The position numbers were made by a program, and so were the translations under genes. From assembly GCA_027073795.1 (NCBI GenBank), contig JALTEW010000020.1, positions 1 through 13,487 of the forward strand: DNA of 13,487 bases, in the 5' to 3' direction. The notes under the pieces were generated by a model. That model did no database searches. It had not been told where the DNA came from and worked only from the letters and a program-made list of their open reading frames with translations. The stretch comes from a bacterium. Lineage in GTDB: Bacteria; Desulfobacterota; S145-22. Shown one piece after another: positions 12,915 through 13,487 of this stretch; within the stretch, counting starts at the first letter, position 1, and every line of letters starts with the position of its first letter.

Positions 12915-13487
12915 TTAAAATCACCCCTTCCTGAAAAATCTTGTTCAGATCAGAAACTGTGTCCACATCCGCGACAACGGCATCATCCAACCATGGAACG
13001 AAAACAATTTTACCCAGGTTTGCCTTGATAATGTCTCTCAACCCTTTGTCTCCACGTATCTTCGACAGGGCATTCCTGTAAAAGAGCTCCCGAAAGACCA
13101 CGGGATGACCAATCTTGTCCCGATAGGTAGGCACCACCATGTCCACAGCTTCCCCCTTGTAAACATCTATTAGGGTTCGAATAACCTCCGCTGTAATCTT
13201 CGGCATGTCCGCCAGTGAAACGGTGACACCCTGTTGCTTCTCCCTTTCACTTAACCCCTTTAATCCGAGTTTCAGGGATTCTGACATCCCCTTCTGGGGT
13301 TCTTCGTTAACTATCAGACGGGCCTTCCCCCAAGGGGTTCCCACGTGTAACCACGGAAGCGAAGATATGTTCTCGATCCGGTAACGGTGCGAACCTTCCG
13401 CCATTCGGGAGAACCTTTCAAGGATTTCTTTCGAAACAACCACAATCAGAGGGTAAAGCCCGGCTTTCAGGTGCGATCGAAGGGCAT
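12904..13487 (-). CDS. mocA: MocA-like molybdenum cofactor nucleotidyltransferase (5' end beyond window)
   Basis: The frame stays open to the right edge, so the N-terminus is missing; GTG 13443 is not the true start. The codons upstream of it give ALRSHLKAGLYPLIV, which fits the family. The visible part, about 194 aa, has LADMPKITAEVI (the ADMP metal/NTP motif), GHPVVF and VVADVDTVSDL, which are C-terminal motifs of MobA-like NTP transferases of the MocA type. The LAAGxSxRMG start motif would lie off the window. MocA attaches CMP to molybdopterin to form the dinucleotide cofactor used by molybdenum hydroxylases; MobA does the GMP version, and specificity cannot be decided from this fragment. 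It overlaps the downstream DUF364 gene by 11 bp, so the two are co-translated. The promoter must be outside the window. Confidence 0.8.
   Translation of the reverse strand, partial: ALRSHLKAGLYPLIVVVSKEILERFSRMAEGSHRYRIENISSLPWLHVGTPWGKARLIVNEEPQKGMSESLKLGLKGLSEREKQQGVTVSLADMPKITAEVIRTLIDVYKGEAVDMVVPTYRDKIGHPVVFRELFYRNALSKIRGDKGLRDIIKANLGKIVFVPWLDDAVVADVDTVSDLNKIFQEGVILSGD

Overview
The window is about 13.5 kb of compact bacterial DNA with two gene blocks that converge at about 8.2-8.5 kb. Gene content and codon use suggest a strict anaerobe, most plausibly Desulfobacterota (Syntrophales-like) or a relative. This is an inference from gene content: molybdenum hydroxylase accessory genes of the selenium-dependent type, cysteine-rich small proteins and an exported flavin/thioredoxin-like protein. 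There is no rRNA, tRNA or phylogenetic marker to settle it.

Left block (+ strand, 1-5150). It starts with the tail of an unidentified gene. Next comes an exported thioredoxin-fold protein with an FMN-attachment-like C-terminus, a histidinol-phosphate-type aminotransferase, a small cysteine-containing protein of unknown function, and an LsrF-type thiolase/aldolase with no other lsr genes nearby. After a 228-bp AT-rich leader with a promoter candidate and a hairpin comes a ketoacyl-ACP synthase III of a type I associate with Bacteroidota.

Middle (5151-8520). A small zinc-ribbon/winged-helix protein lies on the - strand and ends in a good intrinsic terminator. It is divergent from a trmH and cation/proton antiporter pair on the + strand. 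The antiporter is fused to a PTS EIIA domain. Downstream lies the C-terminal relic of an IS5/IS4-type transposase.

Right block (- strand, 13487 down to 8521). This looks like one operon, entered from beyond the right edge. In transcription order it holds a MocA-like nucleotidyltransferase (5' end off the window), a DUF4213/DUF364 protein, a molybdopterin-binding MoeA/MoaB-like protein with a C-terminal four-cysteine motif, a second DUF364 protein, YqeB, and YqeC. Overlaps and tiny gaps link most members. YqeC is set apart by a 173-bp spacer of degenerate repeats. The set fits maturation of a (selenium-dependent) molybdenum hydroxylase: nucleotide transfer to the cofactor, cofactor handling, and YqeB/YqeC. 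The two DUF364 proteins and the Cys-rich MoeA-like protein are the least understood parts. The hydroxylase itself, and selD or xdhC, are not in the window.

No tRNA, rRNA, CRISPR array, replication origin or complete mobile element was seen.
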